Shown here: piece by piece, positions 8,276-17,672 of the stretch | Layout of the letters: each line of letters begins with the position of its first letter | Numbering within the stretch: position 1 is the stretch's first letter | NCBI RefSeq assembly: GCF_030580995.1 | Contig: NZ_JAUQSZ010000004.1 | Coordinates: 62,001-126,000 of the forward strand | Length of the DNA stretch: 64,000 nucleotides | Reading direction: 5' to 3' | Source of the DNA: Sphingomonas immobilis | Lineage (GTDB): Bacteria; Pseudomonadota; Alphaproteobacteria; Sphingomonadales; Sphingomonadaceae | Program-made: the position numbers and the translations under genes | The notes under the pieces: model-generated | Seen by the model: the letters and a program-made list of their open reading frames with translations, nothing else | The model's database searches: none | Told to the model about the DNA's origin: nothing

Positions 8276-9121
8276 TCAGCCCGGCTCGTTCGTGGCGACG
8301 AGGCCGCCGTCGATCAGCAGATCGGTGCCGGTGATGAACGACGCCTTGTTCGACAGCAGGAACTCCAGGCCGTCGGCGATCTCCGTCAGCTCGCCCTGAC
8401 GTTCCAGCGGGATGCGCTGCAACAGCGCGCCCTTGGCGGGGCTGCGATCGAACTCGCGGTCGCCCATCGGCGTGCGGATCAGCCCCGGCGACAGCGAATT
8501 GATCCGCAGGCCGCGTGCGCCCCAGGCGGCGGCGTTGCGGCGGCAGAAGCGCAGCAGCGTCGCCTTCGAGAAGCGATAGGCATCGGAGGACGTGAGATCG
8601 GGCAGCGCGGCGGTGATCGACGCGCGGAAATCCGGGTCGAGCGGGGCATCGAGGATCGGCTGCACGGCATCGGGCACGCGCGTGCCGTGGCCCGCGATCG
8701 AGGACACGAACACCGCCGCGCCGCCGGGCGGCATATGCGCCAGTGCTGCTTCCGCGACCAGCGCGGGCGCGACGAGATTGACCGTCAGGATCGTCGGCGC
8801 GTCGGCCATGCTCGGCGACAGGCCGAGGACGTGCGCGATCGCCGTGACCGGCCCGAGCCGCGCGGCGTGCGCGAACAGCGCCGCGACCGCCGCCGCATCG
8901 GTCGCGTCGCAGCCTGCGCCCGCGACGCTATAGCCCTCCGCCGCCAGCGCCGCGGCGGCCTGCTCCGCCCTGGCACCGTCGAGATCGGCGATGACGACGG
9001 CATGATGCTGGGCGAGGCGGCGCACGCAGGCCATGCCCATCCCGCCGCAGCCGCCGATCACGATCGCCACCGGCAGGCCGGGCCGCGACCGCGCGCGTGC
9101 CGCGAGGATATCGTCGCTCAT
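8276..9121 (-). CDS. SDR family oxidoreductase
   Basis: 281 residues. The Rossmann motif is GGCGGMGMAC near residues 23-32. The active site is FVSSIAGHG (Ser), then YRFSK (Tyr and Lys), separated by an insertion of about 25 residues longer than in classical SDRs. The end, TDLLIDGGLVA, is typical. It lies 15 bases after cysQ on the same strand, so it is probably co-transcribed with the sulfate genes, though no function there is known. Substrate unknown. Confidence 0.88.
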   Translation of the reverse strand: MSDDILAARARSRPGLPVAIVIGGCGGMGMACVRRLAQHHAVVIADLDGARAEQAAAALAAEGYSVAGAGCDATDAAAVAALFAHAARLGPVTAIAHVLGLSPSMADAPTILTVNLVAPALVAEAALAHMPPGGAAVFVSSIAGHGTRVPDAVQPILDAPLDPDFRASITAALPDLTSSDAYRFSKATLLRFCRRNAAAWGARGLRINSLSPGLIRTPMGDREFDRSPAKGALLQRIPLERQGELTEIADGLEFLLSNKASFITGTDLLIDGGLVATNEPG

Positions 9122-9136
9122 TTCCTCTCCCCTGCC

Positions 9137-9892
9137 TCAGGCGGCGGCCGTCGTCCCCAGATCGCGCACCAGCGCCAGCACGCGCTCCGCCAGTTCGGGG
9201 CGGCAGATCAGCAGATCGGGCAGATAGGGGTTGGGCGCGTTGTAGACGAGCGGCGCACCGTCGATGCGCGAGACGTGCAGCCCCGCCGCCGCGGCGACGG
9301 CGGCGGGCGCGCAATTGTCCCATTCGTACTGGCCGCCCGAATGGAGATAGATCTCGGCATCGCCGCGCACGACCGCCATCGCCTTGGCGCCGGCCGAGCC
9401 CATCGGCACCAGCTCCGCGCCGAGCGCCTCTGCGACCGCGACCGCCTCGGCGGCGGGGCGCGTGCGGCTGACGAGCATCCTGAGCGTCGCGGGCAGCGGC
9501 GGGAGCGGTTGCGGCGCATCGGAGGAGAGCGTCACCGGCACCGCGGGCAGCGCCACCGCGCCCAGCACCGGCGCGCCGTCGATCGCGAGGCCGACATGCA
9601 CCGCCCAATCCGCGCGCCGCTCGCCATATTCGCGCGTGCCGTCGAGCGGATCGACCACCCAGACGCGGGCATGCGCGCAGCGCGCGGTGTCGTTGGCCTC
9701 CTCCTCGGACAGGATCTGGTCGGCGGGGCGGTGGGTGCGCAGCGCCTCCATGATGAAGGCATTGGCGGTGCGATCGCCCGCCTTGCCGAGCGCCTTGCCC
9801 TCGAACAGGTCCGACTCCTGCAGCGCGAGGAGCAAAATGCCCGCCGTTTCGGCGATGTGGCGGGCGAGTTCGCTATCGGTCATGTCAGCCAT
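9137..9892 (-). CDS. cysQ: 3'(2'),5'-bisphosphate nucleotidase CysQ
   Basis: 251 residues of the inositol-monophosphatase fold. Metal-binding motifs are visible: LSEEEAND near 61-68, WVVDPLDGTREYGE near 79-91, and YEWDNCAPAA in the C-terminal half. CysQ hydrolyses PAP/PAPS to AMP/APS, relieving product inhibition during sulfate assimilation. Its ATG shares one base-set with the stop of cysNC (ends meet at 9892), so the three cys genes are translationally coupled. Confidence 0.94.
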   Translation of the reverse strand: MADMTDSELARHIAETAGILLLALQESDLFEGKALGKAGDRTANAFIMEALRTHRPADQILSEEEANDTARCAHARVWVVDPLDGTREYGERRADWAVHVGLAIDGAPVLGAVALPAVPVTLSSDAPQPLPPLPATLRMLVSRTRPAAEAVAVAEALGAELVPMGSAGAKAMAVVRGDAEIYLHSGGQYEWDNCAPAAVAAAAGLHVSRIDGAPLVYNAPNPYLPDLLICRPELAERVLALVRDLGTTAAA

Positions 9893-11811
9893 CAGGGGAT
9901 CAGCCTTGCGATGATGTGATCCGCCGCCTCTTCGGGCGTCATCGTCGCGGTGTCGATGCGGATTTCGGGGTCTTCCGGCGCTTCATAGGGCGAATCGATG
10001 CCGGTGAAGTTCTTGAGCTTCCCCTCGCGCGCCTTCTTGTAGAGCCCCTTCACGTCGCGTGCCTCGGCATCGGCGAGCGTCGTGTCGATATGCACCTCGA
10101 CGAACTCGCCCGCCGGCAGCATCTCGCGCACCATCTGCCGTTCGGAGCGGAACGGCGAGATGAACGCGGTGATGACGATCAGCCCGGCGTCGGCCATCAG
10201 CTTCGCCACCTCGCCCACGCGGCGGATGTTCTCGACGCGGTCGGCATCGGTGAAGCCGAGATCCTTGTTGAGCCCGTGGCGGACGTTGTCGCCGTCGAGC
10301 AGGAAGGTGTGGCGGTTCATCCGCGCCAGCTTCTTCTCGACGAGGTTGGCGATGGTCGATTTGCCCGCGCCCGACAGGCCGGTGAACCACAGCACCGCAG
10401 GCCGCTGGTTCTTCATCGCCGCATGGGCATCGCGGCCGATGTCGGTCGCCTGCCAGTGGACGTTCTGCGCGCGCCGCAGCGAGAAGTGGATCGTGCCCGC
10501 CGCCACGGTGGCGTTGGTGATCTTGTCGATCAGGATGAAGCCGCCGAGGCTGCGGTTGGCGGCATAGGATTCGAACACGATACCGCGGTCGGTCGCGAGG
10601 TTGCACACGCCGATCGCGTTGAGATCGAGCGTCTTGGCGGCGAGATGTTCGAGCGTGTTGACGTTGACCTGATATTTGGGCGGCTGGACGGTGGCCGATA
10701 CGGTCTGCGTGCCGAGCTTCAGCCAATAGGCGCGGCCGGGCAGCATCGCCTCGTCCGCCATCCACACGATCGTCGCCTCGAACTGGTCGGCGACTTCGGG
10801 CGGATCGGCGGCGACCGCGATCACGTCGCCGCGGGAGCAATCCACCTCGTCGGCGAAGCAGAGCGTTACCGACTGGCCCGCGACCGCGCGGTCGAGATCG
10901 CCGTCCTGCGTGACGATGCGGGTGATGCTCGACGTCTTGCCGCTGGGCAGCACGCGGATGGCGTCACCAGGCGCGACGGTGCCGCTCGCGATCAGGCCGG
11001 AGAAGCCCCGAAAATCGAGGTTGGGCCGGTTGACCCACTGCACCGGCAGGCGGAACGGCCGGGCCTGCGCGGCGTCGGCATCGATCTCGACGCTTTCGAG
11101 ATAGGCCATCAGCGTCGGGCCGTCGTACCACGGCGTATGCACGCTCTTCGTGGTGATGTTGTCGCCCGCGAAGCCCGAGATCGGCATCGGCGTGAAGGTC
11201 TCGATCCCGATCGACGTCGCGAACGCACGATACTCCGCGACGATCGCGTCATAGGTCGCCTGGTCGTAGCCGACGAGATCCATCTTGTTGACCGCCAGCA
11301 CGATGCGCCCGACGCCGACCAGATGCGCGAGATAGGAATGGCGCCGCGTCTGCGTCAGCACGCCCTTGCGCGCATCGATAAGGATCACGGCGAGATCGGC
11401 GGTCGAGGCGCCCGTCACCATGTTGCGGGTATATTGTTCGTGGCCGGGCGTATCGGCGACGATGAACTTGCGCTTCTCGGTCGAGAAGAAGCGATAGGCG
11501 ACGTCGATGGTGATGCCCTGCTCGCGTTCGGCGGCGAGGCCGTCGACCAGCAGCGCGAAATCGATGTTCTGCCCCTGCGTGCCGACGCGCTTGCTGTCCG
11601 CCTCGAGCGCGGCGAGCTGATCCTCGAAGATCATCTTGCTGTCGTAGAGCAGCCGCCCGATCAGCGTGGACTTGCCGTCGTCGACCGAGCCGCAGGTGAT
11701 GAAGCGTAGCAGCGACTTGTGCTGATGCTGGACGAGATAGGCGTCGATATCCTCGGCGATGAGCGCATCGACCTGATAGGCGCTTTCCGCGCTCGCGATG
11801 TCCGTCGCCAT
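9892..11811 (-). CDS. cysNC: Bifunctional sulfate adenylyltransferase subunit 1 / adenylylsulfate kinase
   Basis: 639 residues, two enzymes in one chain. Residues 1 to about 440 are the CysN GTPase: P-loop GSVDDGKST (41-49), switch region [20 protein letters not shown] and NKMDLV. Residues about 455-639 are APS kinase: P-loop [13 protein letters not shown] near 470-480, [17 protein letters not shown], and ISPFRSER. Together with CysD it makes APS from sulfate and ATP, then PAPS. The fused form is common in alphaproteobacteria. The ATG overlaps the cysD stop as TGATG. Confidence 0.97.
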   Translation of the reverse strand: MATDIASAESAYQVDALIAEDIDAYLVQHQHKSLLRFITCGSVDDGKSTLIGRLLYDSKMIFEDQLAALEADSKRVGTQGQNIDFALLVDGLAAEREQGITIDVAYRFFSTEKRKFIVADTPGHEQYTRNMVTGASTADLAVILIDARKGVLTQTRRHSYLAHLVGVGRIVLAVNKMDLVGYDQATYDAIVAEYRAFATSIGIETFTPMPISGFAGDNITTKSVHTPWYDGPTLMAYLESVEIDADAAQARPFRLPVQWVNRPNLDFRGFSGLIASGTVAPGDAIRVLPSGKTSSITRIVTQDGDLDRAVAGQSVTLCFADEVDCSRGDVIAVAADPPEVADQFEATIVWMADEAMLPGRAYWLKLGTQTVSATVQPPKYQVNVNTLEHLAAKTLDLNAIGVCNLATDRGIVFESYAANRSLGGFILIDKITNATVAAGTIHFSLRRAQNVHWQATDIGRDAHAAMKNQRPAVLWFTGLSGAGKSTIANLVEKKLARMNRHTFLLDGDNVRHGLNKDLGFTDADRVENIRRVGEVAKLMADAGLIVITAFISPFRSERQMVREMLPAGEFVEVHIDTTLADAEARDVKGLYKKAREGKLKNFTGIDSPYEAPEDPEIRIDTATMTPEEAADHIIARLIP

Positions 11812-12725
11812 CAGAAATACCCCTCCTGCTTCTTCTTCTCCATGCCCGCGCCGCCTGCATCCTTGTCGATCGCGCGGCCCTGGCGTTCGGAGGTGGTGGT
11901 GAGCAGCGTTTCCTGGATCACCTCGGGCAGCGTCGTTGCCTCGCTCTCGACCGCGCCGGTGAGCGGATAGCAGCCGAGCGTGCGGAAGCGGATCGAGCGC
12001 TCGACCGGCACTTCGCCGGGCTCGAGCGGGAAGCGATCGTCATCGACCATCAGCAGCATCCCGTCGCGCACCACGGTCGGGCGCTTGGCCGCGAAATAGA
12101 GCGGCACGATCGGCACGTCGTTGAGGTGGATATATTGCCAGATGTCGAGCTCGGTCCAGTTCGAGATCGGGAACACGCGGATGCTCTCGCCCCTGGCCTT
12201 CTTCGCATTGTAGAGGTTCCACAGCTCGGGCCGCTGGTTCTTCGGATCCCAGCGGTGATTGGCCGAGCGGAAGGAGAAGATGCGCTCCTTCGCGCGGCTC
12301 TTTTCCTCGTCGCGGCGCGCGCCGCCGAACGCCGCGTCGAAACCGTAGAGGTCGAGCGCCTGCTTCAGCCCCTCCGTCTTCCACATATCGGTATGCAGCG
12401 CGCCGTGATCGAACGGATTGATCCCGCGCTCCTTCGCCTCCGGGTTCTGGTAGACGAGCAGTTCCATCCCGCTTTCGGCGGCCATGCGGTCGCGCAGCGC
12501 GTACATCTCCTTGAACTTCCAGGTCGTATCGACGTGGAGCAACGGAAACGGCGGCGGCGAGGGATAGAAGGCTTTGCGCGCAAGATGCAGCATGACGGCC
12601 GAATCCTTGCCGACCGAATAGAGCATCACCGGCTTCTCGGTCTCGGCGACCACCTCGCGCAGGATGTGGATCGATTCGGCCTCGAGCCGTTCGAGATGCG
12701 TCAAAGTCCGGGCGGCGGTCGCCAT
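11811..12725 (-). CDS. cysD: Sulfate adenylyltransferase subunit 2
   Basis: 304 residues, usual length. The PP-loop ATP-pyrophosphatase motif is [10 protein letters not shown] (36-45), followed by [16 protein letters not shown] and the family block [16 protein letters not shown]. The C-terminus [20 protein letters not shown] is highly typical. First gene of the cysD-cysNC-cysQ operon. I chose the ATG at 12725 ([11 protein letters not shown]); the frame stays open far upstream but that part is the antisense of the HTH regulator. AAGAGGAGCC lies just before the start. Confidence 0.97.
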   Translation of the reverse strand: MATAARTLTHLERLEAESIHILREVVAETEKPVMLYSVGKDSAVMLHLARKAFYPSPPPFPLLHVDTTWKFKEMYALRDRMAAESGMELLVYQNPEAKERGINPFDHGALHTDMWKTEGLKQALDLYGFDAAFGGARRDEEKSRAKERIFSFRSANHRWDPKNQRPELWNLYNAKKARGESIRVFPISNWTELDIWQYIHLNDVPIVPLYFAAKRPTVVRDGMLLMVDDDRFPLEPGEVPVERSIRFRTLGCYPLTGAVESEATTLPEVIQETLLTTTSERQGRAIDKDAGGAGMEKKKQEGYF

Positions 12726-12790
12726 TCTGGCTCCTCTTCTGATCCTGCAACGTCTTTTTTGCCTGCTAGCTTGACGCGGCACGCCAAGAA

Positions 12791-12806
12791 CCTCCCATAT
12801 GGGAGG
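12791..12806. promoter_or_regulatory. Perfect 16-bp palindrome, candidate operator
   Basis: CCTCCCATATGGGAGG is a perfect dyad in the 102-bp gap between cysD (leftward) and the HTH regulator (rightward). A -35-like TTGACG at 12771-12776 lies 18 bases before CCATAT, so the dyad would overlap the -10 region of the regulator promoter. That suits autoregulation by the HTH protein or control by another dimeric factor. I did not notice a second copy in the window. Confidence 0.5.
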
Positions 12807-12827
12807 GCGATCAGGAGGGCGCGTATC

Positions 12828-13838
12828 ATGGCGATCACACGGCAGGACGAAACCGACCTTCTTACTGCCCTGCACGACGGCGTGCTGGAGGATGCACCCT
12901 GGGCGACCTTCCTGCGGCGGCTGCGCGGGCGGCTGCGTGCGGACGACGCGCGCCTGCGCATCGCGCGGCCGGCCGCACCGGACCTTGTCGCGCTGGAATT
13001 CTTCGCACCGGCGGGTCACGGCACCCCCGCGCCGGTGCCGGCGATCGCGCCCTTCCCTGCCGCGCTGGCCCGGCTCCGCCCCAACCGTGTCTACGGCGAG
13101 GAAGAGATACCGGCGGATACCGCCGCGTACCGGCGCATCCTGCGCGTCGTGGACGATGCCGGGGCGAGCGCGTGGCTCGACGTCACGCGGGCGCAAGGGG
13201 CGTTCAGCGCGGCCGATTCGGCGATGCTCAGCCAGCTTGGCGCGCACCTCGCGATCGCGCTGCGCACCTTCGTCGCGCTCACGCGGGCGCGCGCCGGCGA
13301 GGCGGCGGCGGCGCGCGGGCTCGAACGGCTCGGCACCGGCTGGGTGATGCTCGACCGGCGCGGCCATGTGCTGGGCTGGAGCGCGCAGGCCGAGCGGCTG
13401 CTTCATGCCGTTAATCCGGGCTGGCGTGGCCATGACGGCGCGATGCGGCTCGGCCGGGCGATGGACGCGGCGATCGCGCGCGGCGGGCATCACGCCATCC
13501 GCCTGCGCGCCGATCCGCCGGTCGATGCGATGCTCGCCCCGGTCGCGGACGCGGCGGGCGCGGTCATCACCGGCGCTGCGGTGCTGATACAGGTGCGCGG
13601 TGCCCCCGAAAGCGGGCCCGCGAAGCCGCTTGCCGACCTGTTGGGGGTGCCGCTGTTCGAGGCACGCCTCGCCGCGCGGCTGGCGGCGGGCGACAGTATC
13701 GCCGAGGGTGCCGAGGCGCTGGGCCTGACGATCGAGACCGCGCGCAACTATTCGAAGCGGCTCTATGCCCGCACCGGCACGCGCGGGCAGGCCGATCTCG
13801 TCCGCGCAGTGCTGGAAAGCGGCGCTCCGCTCGCGTGA
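12828..13838 (+). CDS. LuxR-type helix-turn-helix regulator
   Basis: 336 residues. The C-terminal about 65 residues ([20 protein letters not shown], then [20 protein letters not shown]) are a LuxR/GerE-like DNA-binding domain of the less canonical kind found in sphingomonads. The N-terminal part resembles PAS-like sensor regions ([20 protein letters not shown] near 165-185), but the signal is unknown. AGGAGGG at 12812-12818 fixes the start. The SDR at 13909 follows in the same direction and may be its target. Confidence 0.78.
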   Translation: MAITRQDETDLLTALHDGVLEDAPWATFLRRLRGRLRADDARLRIARPAAPDLVALEFFAPAGHGTPAPVPAIAPFPAALARLRPNRVYGEEEIPADTAAYRRILRVVDDAGASAWLDVTRAQGAFSAADSAMLSQLGAHLAIALRTFVALTRARAGEAAAARGLERLGTGWVMLDRRGHVLGWSAQAERLLHAVNPGWRGHDGAMRLGRAMDAAIARGGHHAIRLRADPPVDAMLAPVADAAGAVITGAAVLIQVRGAPESGPAKPLADLLGVPLFEARLAARLAAGDSIAEGAEALGLTIETARNYSKRLYARTGTRGQADLVRAVLESGAPLA

Positions 13839-13908
13839 AAAGCCGGTTTGCGCCACCCGGAACCCCGCGCTAACAGCGGCGCGACACATCAAGCGGCGAG
13901 GAATCTTC

Positions 13909-14670
13909 ATGGACATCAACGGCATTGCAGCGATCGTCACCGGCGGCGCATCGGGTCTGGGCGGCGCGACCGCCGAACGTCTCGCCGCGCTGGGCGCGAA
14001 GGTCGCGATCTTCGATCTCAACGAAGCCGCGGGCCAGGAACATGCCGCCAAGATCGGCGGCGCGTTCTTCAAGGTGAACGTCACCGACGAGGACAGCGTC
14101 AACGCCGGCATCGCCGCTGCCGAGGCGGCGCACGGCGTCGCGCGCGTCCTGGTGAATTGCGCGGGCGTGGGATCGGCGATGAAGACCGTCGGCAAGGAAA
14201 ACGTGCCGCACGCGCTGGGCGAATTCCGCAAGGTGATCGAGATCAACCTGATCGGCACCTTCAACGTGATCGCCAAGTTCGCGGCGCGCGCGATGACGCT
14301 GGACGCGGTCGGCGAGGAGCGCGGCGTCATCATCAACACCGCCTCGGTCGCCGCTTATGACGGGCAGGTCGGCCAGGCCGCCTATTCGGCGTCGAAGGGC
14401 GGCATCGTCGGCCTGACGCTGCCGGTCGCGCGCGATCTCGCGCAGAGCCGCATCCGCGTGATGACGATCGCGCCGGGCCTGTTCCTGACGCCGCTGCTGA
14501 TGGGCCTGCCCGAGCCCGCGCGGATCTCGCTCGGCCAGCAGGTGCCGCATCCGAGCCGCCTCGGCGATCCCAAGGAATATGCCCAGCTTGCCGAGGCGAT
14601 CGTCGCCAACCCGATGCTCAACGGCGAAGTGATCCGCCTCGACGGCGCGATCCGCATGGCGCCGCGCTGA
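13909..14670 (+). CDS. SDR, 3-hydroxyacyl-CoA dehydrogenase type 2 (HSD10-like)
   Basis: 253 residues. NAD-binding [12 protein letters not shown] is near 11-22. The active site [21 protein letters not shown] contains Ser, Tyr and Lys. The segment [17 protein letters not shown] and the close fit to HSD17B10-type proteins suggest oxidation of (S)-3-hydroxyacyl-CoA, or of 2-methyl-3-hydroxybutyryl-CoA. GAGGAA precedes the start. A hairpin follows the stop. Confidence 0.9.
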   Translation: MDINGIAAIVTGGASGLGGATAERLAALGAKVAIFDLNEAAGQEHAAKIGGAFFKVNVTDEDSVNAGIAAAEAAHGVARVLVNCAGVGSAMKTVGKENVPHALGEFRKVIEINLIGTFNVIAKFAARAMTLDAVGEERGVIINTASVAAYDGQVGQAAYSASKGGIVGLTLPVARDLAQSRIRVMTIAPGLFLTPLLMGLPEPARISLGQQVPHPSRLGDPKEYAQLAEAIVANPMLNGEVIRLDGAIRMAPR

Positions 14671-14679
14671 ACGATCGAG

Positions 14680-14705
14680 GCTGGCGGTACGGCCGTGCCG
14701 CCAGC
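14680..14705 (+). terminator. Hairpin after the HSD10-like SDR
   Basis: GCTGGCGGTACGG and CCGTGCCGCCAGC are complementary apart from one G-T pair, giving an 11-13 pair stem with a very small loop. It begins 9 bases after the stop codon. No strong T run follows. Confidence 0.55.
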
Positions 14706-14738
14706 TTCAAATCGGCCGGGTAGACGCTTTCGCTCGAC

Positions 14739-14754
14739 ATACGTCAGTCCGTAT
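14739..14754. promoter_or_regulatory. Short inverted repeat upstream of the LLM operon
   Basis: ATACG and CGTAT face each other across 6 bases, about 105 bases before the LLM gene. It resembles a regulator site in form but has different spacing from the ATAT element found at 23-38 kb. Weak evidence. Confidence 0.25.
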
Positions 14755-14858
14755 TTCCCGGTGATCCCGCCGCCCGCCGTTGAACCGCACAGCCCTGCCC
14801 CACAGACGGGAGCGGACGGCACGCGGGACTGAGCCCGCCGCCGCATGAGGATGTGGCG

Positions 14859-16037
14859 ATGGAGCTTGGGCTTCTCTACGAATTCGATGTGCCGCGCCCC
14901 TGGGCCGGCGACCATCCCTGGGGGCAGCGCACCGCCGAGCGGCAGGTCTACCGGGACTGTATCGACCAGATCGTCCATGCCGACAAACTGGGGTTCGAGG
15001 CGGTGTGGTGCGTCGAGCATCATTTCCGCGAGAACCGGTCGCACATGCCCTGCAACGAGGCGGTGCTGGGCGCGCTGTCGCAGATCACCGAAAACATCAA
15101 GCTCGGCTTCGGCGTGACGCTGTCGCCGCACGAGTTCATCCACCCCGCGCGATTGGCGGAGAAGGTCGCGACGGTCGATCTGCTGTCGCGCGGCCGGGTG
15201 CAATGGGGCATCGGCCGCTCGACGCCGATGGAGCAGACCGCCTTCCACGTCGACCGCGCGCGCAGCAAGGAAAAGCAGCGCGCCGCCGCCCGCACCGTCG
15301 TCGGCATGTGGGAGCAGGAATATTACGAGGAACATTCGGAATTCCTCGATTTCCCCAGCCGGATGGTGACGCCCAAGCCGTACCAATATCCGCATCCGCC
15401 GGTGTGGATGGCGGCCAATGCCATCGACGGCGCGAAGATCGCCGGGCGCGACGGGCTCGGCCTGCTGTGCTTCAGCATCATGCAGCCGCTGCACGAGCTC
15501 GGCCCGATGATCCAGGCGTACCGCGACGCGCAGAAGGAGGTCGATCCGCTGACCGGCGTCATCACCAACAAGGTCGGCACCTACACGCTCGTCCACTGCG
15601 CCGAATCGCGCACCGTGTTCGAACAGAACCGGCTGTGGGATTCGATGTGGTGGTGGTACAAGAACATCGCCGAGTTCATGCTTGCGTGGGAGTTCAAGCA
15701 CCTCCCGCCCGAGGAGCAGGACAAGGTCTTTCCGCTCGTCAGCGCGCGTGCGCGCGGCGAGTTCGACATCACCCAGTTCGACCGTGAGGACATGGTGATC
15801 GTCGGCACGCCCGACGAATGTCTGGAGAAATTCCTGAAATACGAGGAAGCGGGCGTCGACCAGGTGCTCTGCTATCTCAACTTCGGCTATCTGCCGCACG
15901 ATTCCGTGCTGAAGTGCATCGAGCTGCTCGGCACCTATGTGATCCCCGAGCTGAAGAAGCGCGGTGCCAATCGCACCGCCGGCAGCATCTCGCTCGCGAT
16001 CGAGAAATCGCGGACGCAGGCACCGCGCACCTGGTGA
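14859..16037 (+). CDS. LLM-class flavin-dependent oxidoreductase (luciferase-like monooxygenase)
   Basis: 392 residues with the TIM-barrel pattern of bacterial luciferase-like proteins: MELGLLYEFDVPRPW, AVWCVEHHFRENRSHMPCNE, LGFGVTLSPHEFIHPARLAE, and VDLLSRGRVQWGIGRS. The EHHF and GR(G/S) segments are family signatures for FMN or F420 binding. It would hydroxylate or cleave an organic substrate using reduced flavin. GAGGA lies 7 bases before the ATG at 14859; a GTG 6 bases upstream is less likely. Two SDRs follow closely, suggesting an oxidise-then-dehydrogenate unit. Confidence 0.9.
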   Translation: MELGLLYEFDVPRPWAGDHPWGQRTAERQVYRDCIDQIVHADKLGFEAVWCVEHHFRENRSHMPCNEAVLGALSQITENIKLGFGVTLSPHEFIHPARLAEKVATVDLLSRGRVQWGIGRSTPMEQTAFHVDRARSKEKQRAAARTVVGMWEQEYYEEHSEFLDFPSRMVTPKPYQYPHPPVWMAANAIDGAKIAGRDGLGLLCFSIMQPLHELGPMIQAYRDAQKEVDPLTGVITNKVGTYTLVHCAESRTVFEQNRLWDSMWWWYKNIAEFMLAWEFKHLPPEEQDKVFPLVSARARGEFDITQFDREDMVIVGTPDECLEKFLKYEEAGVDQVLCYLNFGYLPHDSVLKCIELLGTYVIPELKKRGANRTAGSISLAIEKSRTQAPRTW

Positions 16038-16069
16038 GCGCCAACGAGATCACGTGGGGAGACGGAGCG

Positions 16070-16864
16070 ATGAAGGATTTCCTCGGGCTTGAGGGCAAGG
16101 TGGCGATGGTCGTGGGCGGCGGCCTCGGCATGGGCGAATCGACCTCGGTCACGCTGGCCGAGGCCGGGTGCGACGTCGCCGTGGTCGATATCGACCGCGC
16201 GCGGGCCGAGGGCGTCGCCGCCAGAGTGCGCGAAACCGGGCGTCGCGCCGTTGCTGTCGTCGCCGACGCGATGGACGCCGGGACGGCTGCAGGATCGGTG
16301 GCGGAGGTCGTGCGCGCGCTCGGGCGGATCGACGTGATGGCGACGATCGTCGGCCAGGCGGAATGGAGCACGGTGCTCGACGTGACCGAGGAGACCTGGG
16401 ATCTCGATCACCGCCGCAACCTGCGCTATTTCTTCTTCTACGCGCAGGCCGCCGCGCGCGCGATGGTGAAGGCGGGGAACGGCGGCGCGATCGCCGCCGT
16501 CGCATCGGTCAGCGGGCTGCAATCGGCACCCAATCACGCCGCCTACGGCGCGGCCAAGGCGGGCCTCGTCAATCTCGTCCGCACGATGGGGGTCGAGCTG
16601 GCGCCGCACGGCATCCGCGTCAACGCCGTCGCGCCCGGCACGATCAGCACGCCGCGCATCAACGAGGGGCCCCATCGCGCCGCGTTCGAAGAGAAGATCC
16701 GCAACAGCCTGATCCCGTTCCGCCGGCTCGGCACGACGCAGGAGATCGCCAACGGCCTGCTCTTCCTGCTCTCCGATCTCGCCGGCTATGTGACGGGCCA
16801 GACGCTGGCGGTGGACGGCGGCTTCACCGCGCAGTTCCTGCTCGGCGCGCCGCGCGAGGCCTGA
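16070..16864 (+). CDS. SDR family oxidoreductase
   Basis: 264 residues. Cofactor motif VVGGGLGMGEST near residues 14-25, an acidic residue after strand 2 (VAVVDIDRARAEG, favouring NAD), and a catalytic set in AVASVSGLQSAPNHAAYGAAK. The end is GQTLAVDGGFTA. It lies 32 bases after the LLM gene with GGGGAGACGGAG before the ATG, and 3 bases before the next SDR, so the three form one operon. Substrate unknown, presumably an alcohol or 3-hydroxyacyl product of the LLM step. Confidence 0.9.
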   Translation: MKDFLGLEGKVAMVVGGGLGMGESTSVTLAEAGCDVAVVDIDRARAEGVAARVRETGRRAVAVVADAMDAGTAAGSVAEVVRALGRIDVMATIVGQAEWSTVLDVTEETWDLDHRRNLRYFFFYAQAAARAMVKAGNGGAIAAVASVSGLQSAPNHAAYGAAKAGLVNLVRTMGVELAPHGIRVNAVAPGTISTPRINEGPHRAAFEEKIRNSLIPFRRLGTTQEIANGLLFLLSDLAGYVTGQTLAVDGGFTAQFLLGAPREA

Positions 16865-16867
16865 ACG

Positions 16868-17668
16868 ATGGATGCGGACCTGATCGCGCGCTTCGCGCTC
16901 GATGGCCGCCGCGCGGTGGTGATCGGCGCGGGGCGGGGCATCGGCCGCGAGATCGCGATCGTGCTGGCGAAGGCGGGCGCGGCGCTGGTCGTCGCCGATA
17001 TCGACACGGCCGAGCTGGCCGTCACCGTCGATGCCATCCACGCGGCCGGCGCGCAGGTCGAGGCGGTGCCGCTCGACGTGCGCGACCGCGAAGCCGTGCT
17101 GGCGCTGGGCGCGCGCGCCGATGCGGGCGGCGGCATCGACGTATGGGTGAACGTCGCCGGGGTCATTTCCGCCGCCAACGTCGCCGACATGGCACCCGAG
17201 GAATACGACCGGATCGTCGCCGTCAACATGACCGGCGTCTATTGGGGCTGCGCCGCGGCGGCGCGGATCATGACGCCGCGCGGGCGGGGATCGATCGTCA
17301 ACATCTCCTCCACCGGCGCGGATGTGCCCAGCGCCGGGCTGTCGGTCTATGCGATGACCAAGGCGGCGGTGAACATGCTGACGCGGTCGCTGGCGCACGA
17401 GGTCGGCCCGCACGGCGTGCGCGTCAACGCCGTCGCGCCCGGCTTCGTCGATACGCCGATGGTGACGTACCGCTTCCGCGACGCGACCGGCGCGATCGAC
17501 GAACGGCAGAAGCAGGCGATCTTCGCCGCGCGCGCCGATGCGACCGTGCTCAAGCGCGTCGGCACGGTCGAGGACATCGCCTCTGCCGTGCTCTACCTCG
17601 CCGCCGATGCCAGCGCGTTCGTGACGGGCCAGATCCTGCGCCCCAACGGCGGCTTGGCGATGCCCTGA
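16868..17668 (+). CDS. SDR family oxidoreductase
   Basis: 266 residues. IGAGRGIGREIA cofactor motif near 19-30, LVVADIDTAELA suggesting NAD preference, ISSTGADVPSAGLSVYAMTK active site (Ser, Tyr, Lys), and a GQILRPNGGLAMP end. Last gene of the LLM-SDR-SDR operon. It stops 4 bases before the stop of the convergent SDR; a small inverted repeat, CGTCAG...CTGACG (17671-17688), spans the junction. Confidence 0.9.
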   Translation: MDADLIARFALDGRRAVVIGAGRGIGREIAIVLAKAGAALVVADIDTAELAVTVDAIHAAGAQVEAVPLDVRDREAVLALGARADAGGGIDVWVNVAGVISAANVADMAPEEYDRIVAVNMTGVYWGCAAAARIMTPRGRGSIVNISSTGADVPSAGLSVYAMTKAAVNMLTRSLAHEVGPHGVRVNAVAPGFVDTPMVTYRFRDATGAIDERQKQAIFAARADATVLKRVGTVEDIASAVLYLAADASAFVTGQILRPNGGLAMP

Positions 17669-17672
17669 GCCG

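Noticed and set aside
12726-14339. Upstream extension of the cysD frame
   Set aside because: The extension is antisense to the HTH regulator and SDR; cysD has a good ribosome site and the normal length from 12725.
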